A stretch of 64,000 nucleotides of DNA from Weissella thailandensis (GTDB lineage Bacteria > Bacillota > Bacilli > Lactobacillales > Lactobacillaceae), in the NCBI RefSeq assembly GCF_005405465.1, contig NZ_BJEC01000006.1, forward strand, positions 1-64,000, in the 5' to 3' direction. Every line of letters starts with the position of its first letter. Position 1 is the first letter of the stretch. The notes under the pieces are model-generated. The model was not told the DNA's origin. It saw only the letters and a list, made by a program, of their open reading frames with translations, and did no database searches. Made by a program: the position numbers and the translations under genes. Below, piece by piece: positions 63,394-64,000 of this stretch.

Positions 63394-64000
63394 ATGAAAA
63401 TAACAATTATGGGTGGAACAGGTTATATTGGTCAGGGAATTCTATCTGCGCTCGTCCAGGATAGAAATAATTACGAACTGACTAGTTTATCTCGTTCTGG
63501 TGCCCAAAATCATACAAACTTAGTCGATTCTGTGACTTATTTGGCTGTTGATTTGACTAAACCAGGTCATTGGCAGACGGTCATTGATAATTCAGATGTT
63601 GTCGTTGATTGTGTGGGAATCTTTTTACCTAGTAAACGGAAAAATACGAGTTATCAGAAAAACAGTATTGATCCTGCAAAAACGGTTATTGACGAGTTAA
63701 TGGCCAAGACAACGCAAACGAGGTTTGTCTTTATTGCTGCTAATAATGCACCATGGCCGCTTAAAAATTATATGAAAGCAAAAGAAGAGGTTATTGATTA
63801 CGGTGTCGAAAAGTTGGATAATCGATTTGTAGCTGTTTATCCTGGAATGGTGTACGATAAACAACGTATGCTTAATTTCATTCCAGGCGTATTATTACAT
63901 TTCGCCATCTATGGATTACATTTGAATTTTTTGAAAAAATATCGTCCAGTTAAACGCCAAAAGTTTAATCAGGAAATGCTTAAAATTATTAATCAACAAT
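63394..64000 (+). CDS. NAD(P)-binding protein, NmrA/atypical SDR type (3' truncated by window)
   Basis: Open from ATG 63394 (AAGAAGGGG upstream) to the window end, at least 202 codons, so the C terminus is missing here. MKITIMGGTGYIGQGILSAL is an N-terminal Rossmann GxxGxxG motif; DVVVDCVGIFLP, RFVFIAANNAPWP and a YMKAKEEV stretch (the YxxxK pattern of SDR enzymes) follow. Substrate unknown; likely an NAD(P)H-dependent epimerase/reductase-like or sensor protein. Confidence 0.8.
   Translation, partial: MKITIMGGTGYIGQGILSALVQDRNNYELTSLSRSGAQNHTNLVDSVTYLAVDLTKPGHWQTVIDNSDVVVDCVGIFLPSKRKNTSYQKNSIDPAKTVIDELMAKTTQTRFVFIAANNAPWPLKNYMKAKEEVIDYGVEKLDNRFVAVYPGMVYDKQRMLNFIPGVLLHFAIYGLHLNFLKKYRPVKRQKFNQEMLKIINQQ

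Noticed and set aside
1-64000. CRISPR arrays, IS elements, prophage or toxin-antitoxin modules
   Set aside because: No regular repeat-spacer pattern, no transposase or integrase other than xerC, and no phage-like gene runs were seen.

Overview
The window reads as a chromosomal segment of a low-GC Gram-positive lactic acid bacterium. Gene order repeatedly matches Bacillus/Lactobacillales neighbourhoods: yjbH-relQ-nadK-rluD, rimP-nusA-ylxR-ylxQ-infB-rbfA, rbgA-rnhB-dprA-topA-xerC, plsY/parE-parC, rpoY-rnjA, ylbG-rsmD-coaD-ylbL. The pdhABCD operon, a BusR-type betaine system and the general look of the proteins suggest the Leuconostoc/Weissella branch. That placement is an impression from the sequence, not a computed result. 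No prophage, IS element, integron or CRISPR array was seen; this is mostly core genome.

Layout. 1-852: 3' end of a 23S rRNA gene, 5S rRNA and six tRNAs (Val, Lys, Arg, Pro, Met, Gly), closed by a terminator. 1030-3698: HAD phosphatase, murI, rdgB and a YfcE-type phosphodiesterase. 3836-8602: a divergent pair, with a cysteine-less SpxH/YjbH-like protein on the minus strand and relQ-nadK-rluD-mgtE on the plus strand. 8621-17598: the translation and RNA operon rimP-nusA-ylxR-ylxQ-infB-rbfA, then truB, ribF and rqcH. 17738-24363: cutC-marR, two degV paralogues, a secreted SGNH hydrolase with DUF2140 and YozE proteins, rbgA and rnhB. 24412-29467: dprA, topA, xerC and an aldose epimerase. 29568-35888: plsY (minus), parE-parC and ppaC.

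35973-40021 is an osmoregulation module: busR (GntR-RCK_C, the c-di-AMP-sensing repressor type) diverges from busAA-busAB. A 9-bp-arm palindrome lies just downstream of a good promoter, and a previously uncalled 56-codon membrane ORF follows busAB. 40281-41624 is a water-forming NADH oxidase with a Rex-like site overlapping its promoter. 41644-43387 is a T-box-controlled metQ-msrA operon. Then come a diacylglycerol-kinase-like gene, rnjA and rpoY (minus), a membrane-anchored protein of unknown function, def, a UPF0223 protein, an inositol-phosphatase family gene and typA. 50884-54501 is ftsW-ylbG-rsmD-coaD-ylbL. 54770-60608 is lplA-pdhABCD, with a cre-like site at its start. The window ends with an alpha/beta hydrolase, a frameshifted oppA-type gene and a truncated NAD(P)-binding protein.

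How the parts connect. Several regulatory inputs can be read from the DNA: methionine (T-box on uptake and on methionine sulfoxide repair), osmotic/c-di-AMP state (BusR palindrome), NADH/NAD ratio (Rex-like motifs at nox and possibly pdh) and carbon catabolite control (cre-like sites at lplA-pdh and oppA). The most notable points are the small ORF attached to the bus operon, the metQ-msrA T-box pairing, solute-binding proteins without lipobox cysteines, the SpxH-like protein without any cysteine, and the oppA frameshift at a short repeated sequence. I did not find a clearly new multi-gene system.
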